Positions 24,837 to 32,770 of a stretch of 64,000 bases of DNA are shown here, piece after piece (the first letter of the stretch is position 1; each line of letters begins with the position of its first letter). The stretch covers positions 1 to 64,000 of the forward strand of contig FPJT01000012.1 in NCBI GenBank assembly GCA_900119535.1, read 5' to 3'. Made by a program: the position numbers and the translations under genes. This DNA comes from Ruminococcus sp. XPD3002 (GTDB taxonomy: Bacteria; Bacillota; Clostridia; Oscillospirales; Ruminococcaceae). The notes under the pieces were generated by a model that was not told the origin of the DNA, did not search any database, and worked only from the letters and a program-made list of their open reading frames with translations.

Positions 24837-25874
24837 TCAGTCTGCGTTGATATAGTCATCTAATACTTCATCATCAAACTCACCGTCAAGGAAAAGCGAT
24901 ACAGCATCGGAAAGAAGTGTTACCAGGTCACCGTAATCCGTTTCTTCGCCGTGATCGTTTGTAATGATATTTCCGCTGTCAGCATCAAGGAGAATCAATT
25001 CGCCGTCACCGATCATATCGCCTATGCAAACATAGTTCTTTGTATCTCCCCACTCCCATTCCTCGGCAAGATCTCTTTCGATAAGATCGAGGGAATTGAT
25101 AGTTATGTTTCCTGCGGAAACTTCAAATCCGTCCGTAAATAAAAAGAGACTTTTTAATTCGTCCGTAAGCTTTATATTGTTACGTGTCTCGAATTCAGCT
25201 ATACGTGAAGCAGAAGCAGGCTTGTACAGAGTGAGATATACTTCGTCGGGGTAGGTCTTTGCAAGATGAAGAAAGAGCTCCATTTCTTCTGCAATGGGAA
25301 GATCTTCGGGGACGGTAACAGAATCGAGATCCTGTTCTTCTGGCGGAATATAAGGCGTTTCATCATCTTCTGAGTCCGGAGCGGCGGTTGAAGGAGTTTC
25401 CTGTACATCCTCCTCAGGTTCGGGCAATAATGCAGGATCAACTTTTATATCAGCAGCATTTTCATTCGGGTGAAGCGCTATCAGCTTGCGAAACTCCCCG
25501 AAGTCAGCATCCAATAAGGCGTAGAGGTCATCATTATCGCCGTAAATGAGATTCTTATTCCGCTGGCAGAGCATTTTAACTATAGTATCGATATTGTTAT
25601 CATCCTCAACGAGCAAAAACTGCATATAGCCGTCGGAAACAAGCGTCAACATATGAGTCTTTCCGAACATCATTTTGAATCTGATCCATAATATTTCAGA
25701 GATCGGTACAATTACGGGCATATCGTATGATACAAGATAGCGATCGCCCATGTCCATATCATCGATCGGTTGAAAAGTAACAGAATCGGCATCAAGTACA
25801 GCCTTATCAGTATGATATCGTTTCAAAGCTCTTTCAACGTTTTCTGACTGTAACATCTTCTGATATCTGGTCAT
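24837..25874 (-). CDS. SMI1/KNR4 (SUKH) domain protein
   Basis: 345 residues, cytoplasmic, very acidic. Residues about 1-145 form an unrecognised domain. A Pro/Glu/Asp-rich linker (about 147-200) follows, then a SUKH fold (about 205-335) with ASRIAEFETRNNIKLTDELKSLF and the closing GELILLDADSGNI region. SUKH proteins are often immunity proteins of polymorphic toxins or partners of other proteins; no toxin gene is next to it, so its role is open. The ribosome site is weak (AGGAAAGAAGA). The gene lies behind a long, hairpin-rich upstream region (25936-26206). Confidence 0.65.
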   Translation of the reverse strand: MTRYQKMLQSENVERALKRYHTDKAVLDADSVTFQPIDDMDMGDRYLVSYDMPVIVPISEILWIRFKMMFGKTHMLTLVSDGYMQFLLVEDDNNIDTIVKMLCQRNKNLIYGDNDDLYALLDADFGEFRKLIALHPNENAADIKVDPALLPEPEEDVQETPSTAAPDSEDDETPYIPPEEQDLDSVTVPEDLPIAEEMELFLHLAKTYPDEVYLTLYKPASASRIAEFETRNNIKLTDELKSLFLFTDGFEVSAGNITINSLDLIERDLAEEWEWGDTKNYVCIGDMIGDGELILLDADSGNIITNDHGEETDYGDLVTLLSDAVSLFLDGEFDDEVLDDYINAD

Positions 25875-25935
25875 TTTTTCATCTTCTTTCCTGATATTAG
25901 TTTTAGGACAAATGTTTTTATTAATGTCTGCTCAA

Positions 25936-26155
25936 CAACTTAAAATCGGCTATCTCAGCTTGTTTTAGCCGATTTTAAGTTGTCAAAGTGCAAGAAAATT
26001 TTATAATATAGAAGATTTTTCCTGCACTTTGTTTTGCCCGAAAGGGCAAAATGAGCTTGACATAAAGAAAGGCGACGCGCAAATTCAATAATTTATGAAG
26101 AATTTGCGCTCCCCGAACAAAGTTCGGGGCAATAACCGCCTTTAGGCGGTTATTG
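25936..26155. repeat. Array of six consecutive inverted repeats (hairpins)
   Basis: Six adjacent inverted repeats fill the space between the divergent SUKH and membrane-protein genes: 25936-25982 (17-bp perfect arms); 25984-26031 (15-bp arms, one mismatch); 26032-26051 (TTTTGCCC, 8 bp, GAAA loop); 26077-26109 (GCGCAAATTC, 10 bp); 26111-26129 (CCCCGAAC, 8 bp); 26130-26155 (11 bp around AATAACCGCC). There is no reading frame worth naming. The last two hairpins recur in altered sequence upstream of the zinc-ribbon gene at 51947-51995. Confidence 0.8.
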
Positions 26156-26177
26156 AGTACACATTTATTATAACAGA

Positions 26178-26206
26178 ATTATAGCACATCCTGCCGAAAA
26201 AGTAAA
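26178..26206 (-). promoter_or_regulatory. Candidate promoter reading through the hairpin array toward the SUKH gene
   Basis: TTTACT (26201-26206), 17-bp spacer, TATAAT (26178-26183) on the minus strand. A second TATAAT-like hexamer lies at 26167-26172, 11 bases from the first hairpin. If active, the SUKH transcript would begin with about 290 bases holding all six hairpins. Confidence 0.45.
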
Positions 26207-26295
26207 GCCTCGGACATGGATTTAGTCTGCATTTACATCACTATAACATTCGGCAGATACGCTTATGCAAGGTCAGAAGTATCACGGCGGTTTCG

Positions 26296-26324
26296 TTGAC
26301 ATTTCATAATCATTATGATATACT
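26296..26324 (+). promoter_or_regulatory. Promoter of the 26362 membrane-protein gene
   Basis: TTGACA (26296-26301), 17-bp spacer, TATACT (26319-26324). Confidence 0.65.
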
Positions 26325-26361
26325 GTTACTAATAGAAATCGGGATTTAATGGAGGTTTTAT

Positions 26362-26850
26362 ATGATTTTAGCTGTTATTGAAAGTTTTGTACTTAATTTT
26401 GTTTTACTGCTTGTATGTGTAATAAATATACGAAATGGTGCAGTCGGAGGCGTTCATTACTATGAGCAGCCGGTAAAAGATCGTGTTGTAGAGTTAGGTC
26501 TTATTACAGAAAAGCAGATCAAACGAAATCATACTGTTTCCGGTCTTTTCTTTATGCTGGTACTTCTTATAGCAGCTCCGTTAATGGTATTCTGCGTAAA
26601 TGGTGCAGATACTTTTTTTGACGGCTTTATTCAGTTGACTATTATGTATTTGTTATGTGGGTTGTTTGACCGTGTATTTATAGACTGGTACTGGGTAGGA
26701 CATACAAAAGCGTGGTTAATTCCGGGAACAGAAGATCTGATGCCATATATCCATAAGAAAACATGGCTTACTAAAATCATTGGTACTGTTATAGGCTATC
26801 CCTTGTTTGCAGCATTAATTTCGTGGATATTTACATTGATACAGAAATAA
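26362..26850 (+). CDS. Uncharacterised four-helix membrane protein, paralogue of 61743-62243
   Basis: 162 residues with four hydrophobic segments (about 5-25, 58-80, 84-105, 138-158). I do not recognise a named family. It shares build and motifs with the protein at 61743-62243: an aspartate-tryptophan pair after helix three (FIDWYW here, CFDWFL there), a similar Pro/Tyr-containing loop, and a last helix ending in WIFTLIQ or WICTLFQ. Start preceded by TGGAGGTTTTAT. Own promoter; the terminator at 26881-26928 may serve both this gene and feoB. Confidence 0.7.
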   Translation: MILAVIESFVLNFVLLLVCVINIRNGAVGGVHYYEQPVKDRVVELGLITEKQIKRNHTVSGLFFMLVLLIAAPLMVFCVNGADTFFDGFIQLTIMYLLCGLFDRVFIDWYWVGHTKAWLIPGTEDLMPYIHKKTWLTKIIGTVIGYPLFAALISWIFTLIQK

Positions 26851-26880
26851 ACAGTAACAGTTTTATCCTTTGCAGACGAA

Positions 26881-26928
26881 TAAAAAACAAATGCCCCTAA
26901 GCACTTCCGTTGAAATGCTTCGGGGCAA
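26881..26928 (-). terminator. Terminator of feoB (possibly bidirectional)
   Basis: A long imperfect stem (GCCCCGAAGCATTT against AAGTGCTTAGGGGC) followed on the minus strand by ATTTGTTTTTT. Confidence 0.75.
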
Positions 26929-26963
26929 AATTTCTATATGGGTATCCGTTAACTTACTTACCG

Positions 26964-28805
26964 TCACATAAACAGTTTTGCGACATGATATACCACGCAT
27001 GACAGCAGCAGTGCATTGCAGATATAGAACAGTGCGACCTTTGCTGTCCATTTCAGCGAGTGAGATTCCTTGTAGGTCGTAGAGAGCGCCATTACGCAGG
27101 GGATATTGAAGGTCGTGGCAAACATGAAAGCAAGAGCTTCTGCAGGTGAGACGACCGCTTTCATAGCAGTGCCGAGCATTTCGGTGTCCGCCTTGGCTGT
27201 TTTTGCAAAGAATGCCGCATCAATCAGTGAATTGTTCTCCATAAAGACCGCATTCAGTGTACCAAGGACAGCTTCCTTTGCAAACGCACCGCTGACAAAT
27301 GCCATGAATGTCTGCCAGCCCATTCCAAAGAATCGTGTCACCGGTTCAATGAGCGTTCCCACACGGTACAGCAGACTGTGTTCGACATTGCCGTCCTTGC
27401 TGAACGAGAGCACATAGAAAATAATTGAAACCAGTGTTACTGTGCCGAATGCGCGCTTGAAAATGTCCCAAGCCTTGAAGAAAGCTTCTTTGATTATGTG
27501 CTTCCAGTGTGCCTTATGATAGGGCGGGAGTTCCATGATCATGCCGCTCCGTGTCTCGACAGGTGCGAGCTTTTTGCTGAACAGTTTGGAAACGATGATC
27601 ATGGTAATGACCACATAGACAAGTATCCCTGCCAGAACCAGCAGAGTCTGCTGCCATGTGAAGAACATTCCCGAGATGACAGGTATGATCGACCAGATGG
27701 AACCGCAGGGGATAGCCCAGACAATGGACATGGCAAGCATTCGCTGTCCCCAGTTGTCCATGACTCTGGTACCGCATGCACCGCCGATGGTACAGCCGCA
27801 GCCCATGAGCATCGGGCAGATAGCTTTGCCCTGTAGTCCGAGCTTAGAAAGAAGTCCGTCGAACTGATACGCAGCGCGGGCGAGAAAGCCTGTTTCTTCA
27901 AGAAAACCGAACACTATATGCACGCCGAACACAAAGCTTGCCATCGAAATTACAAAGAACAACACATTAGGGAGCATCGTGCTGAAAATGGAAGCGATCC
28001 ACGGGTGGACATTCCAGCCTGTCAGCAGATCGTCAATCGGATCGTGCAGCGTTATCGGTATCATCTTTCCGATACTCATAAATGGTGCCATAATGAACAT
28101 TGCAACAAAGAATGCCAGCAGTACTACACCGATACAAATAAACTTTCCGAGGATAGGTCTTGTCAGAACACGGTCGAATTTTGACATCTTGTAGACCGCA
28201 TTGCCTGACTTTGTAACATCGGAAAGCAGTGAGCTGACCCAGTCGAATTTCGCCTGACTGTCTGCCATGATATCGCTATGTTCTGCGGGCATTACGGCGG
28301 TCAGTTTATGCGGAGCTTTCAGCTCATCAGCGATAAGCTTTTTCAGCTTGTCATAGTCCTTTGTATCCGTTGCATTGAACGGCAGAACGGGGATGCCGAG
28401 CTTTTTTGAAAGCGCATCTGCATCGACTGTTTTTCCGATACCTTGTGCAACATCTATCATATTGAGCACCAGAACAGCAGGTTTGTCGAGACGTGCAAAT
28501 TCCGCAAGCATGAACATACTTCTTTCAAGCTGTGAAGCGTCCACAAGAATGACAGTGAGGGCACTCTGTCCTGATCTGATAAAGTCGGTTGTGATGATCT
28601 CCTCATCGGAATTGCCTGAAAGACCGTAGCTTCCGGGAAGGTCAGTGACGGTATATTTTGTTCCGTTGTAAGTATATGTACCCTCATTTTTTTCGACGGT
28701 CTTGCCCGCCCAGTTGCCGACGTGCTGCCGCGCACCTGTAAGGTTATTGTATATCGTGGATTTGCCTGAGTTAGGCTGTCCGAGAAGTGCGATACTACCG
28801 GTCAT
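26964..28805 (-). CDS. feoB: Ferrous iron transporter FeoB
   Basis: 613 residues, at the short end for FeoB. The N-terminal G domain has G1 GQPNSGKST (9-17), G3 DLPGSYGLS and G4 NMID, and includes the NWAGKTVEK switch. The membrane part has about eight helices with the gate motifs CPMLMGCGCTIG and AFAKEAVLGTL. It imports Fe(II) across the cell membrane, controlled by GTP. The start overlaps the feoA stop (ATGA). Last gene of cys-rich protein-feoA-feoB. Confidence 0.95.
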   Translation of the reverse strand: MTGSIALLGQPNSGKSTIYNNLTGARQHVGNWAGKTVEKNEGTYTYNGTKYTVTDLPGSYGLSGNSDEEIITTDFIRSGQSALTVILVDASQLERSMFMLAEFARLDKPAVLVLNMIDVAQGIGKTVDADALSKKLGIPVLPFNATDTKDYDKLKKLIADELKAPHKLTAVMPAEHSDIMADSQAKFDWVSSLLSDVTKSGNAVYKMSKFDRVLTRPILGKFICIGVVLLAFFVAMFIMAPFMSIGKMIPITLHDPIDDLLTGWNVHPWIASIFSTMLPNVLFFVISMASFVFGVHIVFGFLEETGFLARAAYQFDGLLSKLGLQGKAICPMLMGCGCTIGGACGTRVMDNWGQRMLAMSIVWAIPCGSIWSIIPVISGMFFTWQQTLLVLAGILVYVVITMIIVSKLFSKKLAPVETRSGMIMELPPYHKAHWKHIIKEAFFKAWDIFKRAFGTVTLVSIIFYVLSFSKDGNVEHSLLYRVGTLIEPVTRFFGMGWQTFMAFVSGAFAKEAVLGTLNAVFMENNSLIDAAFFAKTAKADTEMLGTAMKAVVSPAEALAFMFATTFNIPCVMALSTTYKESHSLKWTAKVALFYICNALLLSCVVYHVAKLFM

Positions 28806-29023
28806 CTTACATTCACCTCGATCCTTTCAGCGTCCGCCCTGTTAAGCGAAATAAGCGTCTCTCTCAGATAGATCAGTACAGGCATTTTCTTGTCATTCCT
28901 CACTGTCTGAAAGGGAGTTCCCTCCGTGATACCGATGGAGGTGATACGATTCATAAAATGATCGTCTCCTCCAACCGAGATTATTGTGCCCTGCGTATCC
29001 GCAGCCGATTCTGTTAACTTCAT
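28802..29023 (-). CDS. feoA: FeoA, cytoplasmic partner of FeoB
   Basis: 73 residues, the size of a lone SH3-like FeoA domain, with ITSIGITEGTPFQTV and the closing LISLNRADAERIEV. FeoA is thought to bind FeoB and tune its activity. Overlaps feoB by four bases; ribosome site AGGAGAG ahead of the start. Confidence 0.92.
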   Translation of the reverse strand: MKLTESAADTQGTIISVGGDDHFMNRITSIGITEGTPFQTVRNDKKMPVLIYLRETLISLNRADAERIEVNVR

Positions 29024-29067
29024 AGCTCTCCTCCTGTATTCTTACCGTACAGACACAGTCCGCCGGT

Positions 29068-29238
29068 TTATCGACATTTTTTATTTTTAGCGGCGCATCC
29101 GCTGCAACCTGCACAGCCGCATCCACATCCCTTGCCGGATCTTTTCTCCCGGACCTTGCTGCGTATGATGAAAAAAATGATCAATGCGACAACAAGCAGC
29201 AGCACTATGGACATGATATTTTCAGAAATCCACGTCAA
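29068..29238 (-). CDS. FeoB-associated Cys-rich membrane protein (TTG start)
   Basis: 56 residues beginning with TTG (read LTWISENIMSIV before initiator Met). A single membrane segment (about 9-28) is followed by a basic stretch and the cysteine-rich tail GCGCGCAGCSGC. This small family (FeoB-associated Cys-rich protein) is a usual neighbour of feo genes in Firmicutes and may bind iron or act in place of FeoC. The TTG start at 29238 is chosen because AGGAGG lies seven bases upstream; an ATG-started frame reaching 29379 would run over the operator-like palindromes and lacks a ribosome site. Confidence 0.8.
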   Translation of the reverse strand: MTWISENIMSIVLLLVVALIIFFIIRSKVREKRSGKGCGCGCAGCSGCAAKNKKCR

Positions 29239-29256
29239 TGTGATACCTCCTAAATC

Positions 29257-29272
29257 GTTAGCGTTTGCTAAC
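29257..29272. promoter_or_regulatory. Operator-like palindrome ahead of the feo operon
   Basis: GTTAGC-GTTT-GCTAAC, perfect 6-bp arms, just before the ribosome site of the first feo gene. A TTAG/CTAA core resembles DtxR/IdeR-type iron boxes more than Fur boxes. The binding protein is not known. Confidence 0.4.
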
Positions 29273-29285
29273 TTCTGGTTTAATA

Positions 29286-29308
29286 AATATCGGCATAAAG
29301 CCGATATT
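29286..29308. repeat. Second palindrome in the feo upstream region
   Basis: AATATCGGC-ATAAA-GCCGATATT, perfect 9-bp arms with a 5-base centre, 14 bases upstream of the other palindrome. It may be an operator or an RNA hairpin. Confidence 0.45.
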
Positions 29309-29352
29309 AGTACATTCCGCAGAACCGATTCCGATACTGCGAGAAATAATAT

Positions 29353-29634
29353 TTGTATTTTACAATGCAGTGCTTCCACTGCGGTAAAACGTGTCCGATC
29401 GGCTGCAAAAACCCATCAACAGACATAAGCACTGAGATGAACAGCAGTTCAATTATTGAGATCGGATTAAAAAAAGAAATGAAAAAAGAGTATCCGGCAA
29501 ATCTTATGAGTCTTCTGATCCTTTCCCTCATAACCTTTGCTACAGCACTCTTGATCTTGTGTAAGCTGTACAAAATAGATGACAGTGCCGTAAGTGAAAG
29601 CAGACTGACAATTCCGTACAGAGTAAACGAGTAA
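29353..29634 (+). CDS. Possible small membrane protein, weak evidence
   Basis: 93 codons. The product has cysteines near the N-terminus (CFHCGKTCPIGC) and one clear membrane segment (about 51-72). There is no convincing ribosome site and no known family, and the frame lies in the otherwise empty stretch between feo and tRNA-Leu. It may be a degraded gene or chance. Confidence 0.25.
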   Translation: MYFTMQCFHCGKTCPIGCKNPSTDISTEMNSSSIIEIGLKKEMKKEYPANLMSLLILSLITFATALLILCKLYKIDDSAVSESRLTIPYRVNE

Positions 29635-29662
29635 AACGAGTGCCCCCGTGAATCGGGGGCAC
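29632..29662 (-). terminator. Terminator of tRNA-Leu
   Basis: GTGCCCCCG/CGGGGGCAC stem with a 5-base loop, followed on the minus strand by TCGTTTTAC. Confidence 0.65.
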
Positions 29663-29673
29663 AAGCACTGTGC

Positions 29674-29760
29674 TGGTGCGGATAACAGGAGTTGAACCTG
29701 CACCGGGTTGCCCCGACTAGCACCTGAAGCTAGCGCGTCTGCCTATTCCGCCATATCCGC
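29674..29760 (-). tRNA. tRNA-Leu(CAG)
   Basis: 87 bases, class II with a long variable arm. On the minus strand the acceptor is GCGGATA/TATCCGC (variable pairing at the ends), anticodon loop TTCAGGT with CAG, T-loop GGTTCAACTCC, discriminator A and encoded CCA. Confidence 0.95.
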
Positions 29761-29779
29761 ATTTTGAATCAGCTTTATT

Positions 29780-29808
29780 ATTATACCACAAACGGCATAC
29801 CTTGTCAA
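29780..29808 (-). promoter_or_regulatory. Promoter of tRNA-Leu
   Basis: TTGACA (29803-29808), 17-bp spacer, TATAAT (29780-29785) on the minus strand. Confidence 0.8.
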
Positions 29809-29947
29809 GACTTAAACGAAAAAATTTTTTGATGTGTTTTGTAAAATTCATATTGAATAGCGTGATCGTCCGGCTTTTATCCGTAATGCAGTCATTAATA
29901 TGAACGCCGATGCATATAATCTGTCAGTAAATAACGGAGGCGATAAT

Positions 29948-30703
29948 ATGGATAATAATGATATCAATTCACAGGCTGAACGCTATAAACAGGAGCTTAT
30001 GAAGCTTTACGGAAAACGCTGCGGAGACACAGTACCCGATGAAGCTGTATCGTGTGGGGAAACGGACGAGGATACAAGAACTGATGAGGATGTATTCGGA
30101 GTTGACGAGGATGCACCCGATGATACCGCATGGGCACCGCATTCCGAAAACGATTCCGATGATTCTGATGCAGGTGAGGAGGACTTCAATACCCGTTATC
30201 CCGAACCCGACCTTTCCGAGCTTGATACGGATATGGGTATTGGTAGTACAGAGGACGCGGTTCCCCCCGAGTACGTTTCTGAGGAATCAATGGGCGATGC
30301 AAAGGGATATATAAAGGTGACTGTTCGGACAGGTGACGAGTCCGCAGGCATTGAGGATGCAACGGTAATGGTAACTGCCATAGTGGACGGAAACAGGCTG
30401 ATAATAGCCTCGGGACAGACCGATGCAAACGGAAATGCACCGCAGTTCACGGTACCTGTACCCGATGCGGAACTTTCACAGCAGCCGGGTTCGTCACAGC
30501 GCCCCTACAATCTCTTTGATGTGTCGGTGACGGCGGAGGGCTACTTCAATGCGAGAAGTGTGGACGTACCCGTTTTCGAGGGGATAGTTTCGATACAGAA
30601 TTTCAGCATGATACCTGTACCATCCATGATGAGCGGAAACGACGAGACCGTAACGTATTTCAATCAGGAGCCCGACCTCGGCAGCGCCGCTGAAAGGAGC
30701 TGA
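29948..30703 (+). CDS. Acidic protein with carboxypeptidase-regulatory-like beta-sandwich
   Basis: 251 residues, no signal peptide. Residues about 15-115 are very acidic and low in complexity. Residues about 118-235 form a CarboxypepD_reg-like domain (KGYIKVTVRTGD, EDATVMVTA, SGQTDANGNAP), followed by a short tail. Start at 29948 set by ACGGAGGCGATAAT. It is the first of three genes spaced 2 and 14 bases apart, together with a SpoIID/peptidoglycan-binding protein and a second peptidoglycan-binding protein, so a cell-wall role is likely. The precise function is unknown. Confidence 0.7.
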   Translation: MDNNDINSQAERYKQELMKLYGKRCGDTVPDEAVSCGETDEDTRTDEDVFGVDEDAPDDTAWAPHSENDSDDSDAGEEDFNTRYPEPDLSELDTDMGIGSTEDAVPPEYVSEESMGDAKGYIKVTVRTGDESAGIEDATVMVTAIVDGNRLIIASGQTDANGNAPQFTVPVPDAELSQQPGSSQRPYNLFDVSVTAEGYFNARSVDVPVFEGIVSIQNFSMIPVPSMMSGNDETVTYFNQEPDLGSAAERS

Positions 30704-30705
30704 CT

Positions 30706-32100
30706 ATGCTTTCAGGTACACCATTTATTCCCGAGACCATAACTGTGCATCTCGGAACTCCCGATTCCAATGCACCTAATGTGACGGTGGACTTTCCTGC
30801 ATATATCAAGAATGTGGCATCCAGCGAGATATTCCCTACGTGGCCCGAAAATGCCCTGAGAGCCAATATTTATGCCATAGTAAGCTTTGCACTCAACAGG
30901 ATATACACCGAATGGTACAGGGCAAGGGGTTACGATTTTGATATAACCGCAACTACACAGTTCGACCAGAAATTCATAAACGGAAGGGAGTACTTCCAGA
31001 ACATAAGCTACCTTGTGGATGAGCTTTTCAATGACTATGTACAGCGTCAGGGGAGCGTTGAACCGCTGTTCACTTCCTTCTGCAACGGCACTACCTCCAC
31101 ATGCAGCGGACTTTCACAGTGGGGGACGGTGACTCTCGCGCAGCAGGGACTTACACCCTATGAGATATTGCAGTATTACTATGGAAAGGACATAAATATC
31201 GTGAAGAATGCGCCTGTAAAGTCCGCAATGCCCTCATACCCTGGTATCCCCCTTGAATTCGGTTCCGCAGGCAACGATGTGCGGTCGCTTCAGATATATC
31301 TGAACCGCATTTCAAGGAATTATCCTGCCATACCAAAGATACCTGCGGCAGACGGTATTTTCGATGATGCAACTGTCTCAGCAGTACGAACTTTCCAGTC
31401 TGTATTCGGACTTCAGGTAAGCGGCATTGTGGATGAAGCAACGTGGTACAGGATAACTTATATCTACACCAGTGTCAAGCGAATAGCCGAGCTGGACTCC
31501 GAGGGAGTTCGTCTCGAGGAGATAACTCCCGTATTTACTGAGGACCTGTACATAGGGATGCAGAGCACCGAGGTAAGTATGCTACAGTACTATCTTGCGG
31601 TCATCGGTGCTTACTATGCGGCAGTTGAACCTGTAGAGATAACGGGCTACTTCGGCGAAAAGACCGAACGCTCGGTGCGTTCGTTCCAGAGGGTGTTCGG
31701 ACTTCCACAGACGGGACGTGTGGACCGAGCCACAAGAAATGACCTCTACCGAGCCTACAAGGGTATAGCCGAAACGGTAAAGCCTGATTATACCGCAGTT
31801 GCTCTTTACCCGGGAACTGTCCTGCGTGAGGGCGATTCCAGCAGTTCCGTAAAAATAATACAGGAGTATCTTACGCTGATACACAACACCTACAGCAACA
31901 TTCCTGCGGTCAATAACACAGGCTATTTCGGACCGATAACCAGACAGTCCGTGACCGAATTCCAGAAGCAGTTCGGTATTGAGCCTACTGGAATAGTGGG
32001 AGCGGTAACGTGGGACGCAATAGCAGGGGTATATTCTGACCTGAAATTCGGCTTTGACAAGCGTCCATACCAGAATCCCGGCTACACTATAACAGGCTGA
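30706..32100 (+). CDS. SpoIID/LytB-like protein with three peptidoglycan-binding domains
   Basis: 464 residues, no signal peptide. The N-terminal part (about 20-165) resembles the SpoIID/LytB fold (VDFPAYIKNVASSEIFPTWP, ALRANIYAIVSFAL, LSQWGTVTLAQQG), known in SpoIID as a glycan-cleaving enzyme. Three PG_binding_1 repeats follow (about 180-255, 285-355, 380-450), each with a YFG/F-D and FQxxFGLxxxG pattern. Absence of an export signal is unusual for wall-binding modules; export by another route or a role inside a spore compartment is possible. Middle gene of a three-gene operon. Confidence 0.8.
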   Translation: MLSGTPFIPETITVHLGTPDSNAPNVTVDFPAYIKNVASSEIFPTWPENALRANIYAIVSFALNRIYTEWYRARGYDFDITATTQFDQKFINGREYFQNISYLVDELFNDYVQRQGSVEPLFTSFCNGTTSTCSGLSQWGTVTLAQQGLTPYEILQYYYGKDINIVKNAPVKSAMPSYPGIPLEFGSAGNDVRSLQIYLNRISRNYPAIPKIPAADGIFDDATVSAVRTFQSVFGLQVSGIVDEATWYRITYIYTSVKRIAELDSEGVRLEEITPVFTEDLYIGMQSTEVSMLQYYLAVIGAYYAAVEPVEITGYFGEKTERSVRSFQRVFGLPQTGRVDRATRNDLYRAYKGIAETVKPDYTAVALYPGTVLREGDSSSSVKIIQEYLTLIHNTYSNIPAVNNTGYFGPITRQSVTEFQKQFGIEPTGIVGAVTWDAIAGVYSDLKFGFDKRPYQNPGYTITG

Positions 32101-32114
32101 GAAAGGCGGAGAAT

Positions 32115-32636
32115 ATGGCATATACAAACAATCAGAAAAAACAGCATATACTTGAGCTTCAGACCTATCTTCACGCAATAGCGCTGATGAATGACAAGAT
32201 ACCACTGATAATTCCCGACGGCGTTTACGATAAGGAGACTGCCCTTGCGGTAAGAGCCTTTCAGCGTGAATACGGACTTCCCGAAACGGGTAATACCGAT
32301 CCCGAAACCTGGAACAGGATAGTATCGGTCTACAGGAAGAATCTCAGGGGACAGCCGATACCCTATGCGGTGTTCCCGTCGGCAAAGTACATTGTACGTA
32401 TAGGCGATGACGGACAGCTTGTATATATCATACAGGTGATGCTCCACGATATGAGCACATGCTACGATAATGCACCTGATGTGGAGATATGCGGAAGCTT
32501 CAATGCACAGACAGCGGAAGCGGTAAAACGTTTTCAGCAGTGGAGCGGACTTCCTCAGAGCGGAAGCGTTGACAGCGGCACATGGAACATGCTTGTACAC
32601 TGCTGCGAACATATGAACAATACTCTTCCGAGATAA
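32115..32636 (+). CDS. Peptidoglycan-binding domain protein
   Basis: 173 residues made of two PG_binding_1 domains (about 10-75 and 90-165; AVRAFQREYGLPETG and AVKRFQQWSGLPQSG). No signal peptide and no catalytic domain. It is coupled to the SpoIID-like gene 14 bases upstream and probably acts with it on the wall or spore cortex. Confidence 0.82.
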   Translation: MAYTNNQKKQHILELQTYLHAIALMNDKIPLIIPDGVYDKETALAVRAFQREYGLPETGNTDPETWNRIVSVYRKNLRGQPIPYAVFPSAKYIVRIGDDGQLVYIIQVMLHDMSTCYDNAPDVEICGSFNAQTAEAVKRFQQWSGLPQSGSVDSGTWNMLVHCCEHMNNTLPR

Positions 32637-32679
32637 GATTTTAGTCCACAGAACTATATATACGTAGCATTAAAAATCA

Positions 32680-32709
32680 TTGACTGAGTCCCTGTTATTA
32701 AGGTATAAT
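32680..32709 (+). promoter_or_regulatory. Promoter of the GH3 gene
   Basis: TTGACT (32680-32685), 18-bp spacer, TATAAT (32704-32709). Confidence 0.6.
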
Positions 32710-32770
32710 TATTGTGTAAAGGTATGAAAATAAAAGCGTTTAAACAAGCTTGAAAGATCGGGGTATTGCC

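Noticed and set aside
24837-25874. Immunity gene of a polymorphic toxin locus (SUKH domain)
   Set aside because: No toxin, secretion or repeat-tip gene lies nearby, so this reading has no support beyond the domain type.
29307-29723. 138-codon minus-strand frame overlapping tRNA-Leu
   Set aside because: It begins inside the tRNA gene and has no ribosome site; chance frame.
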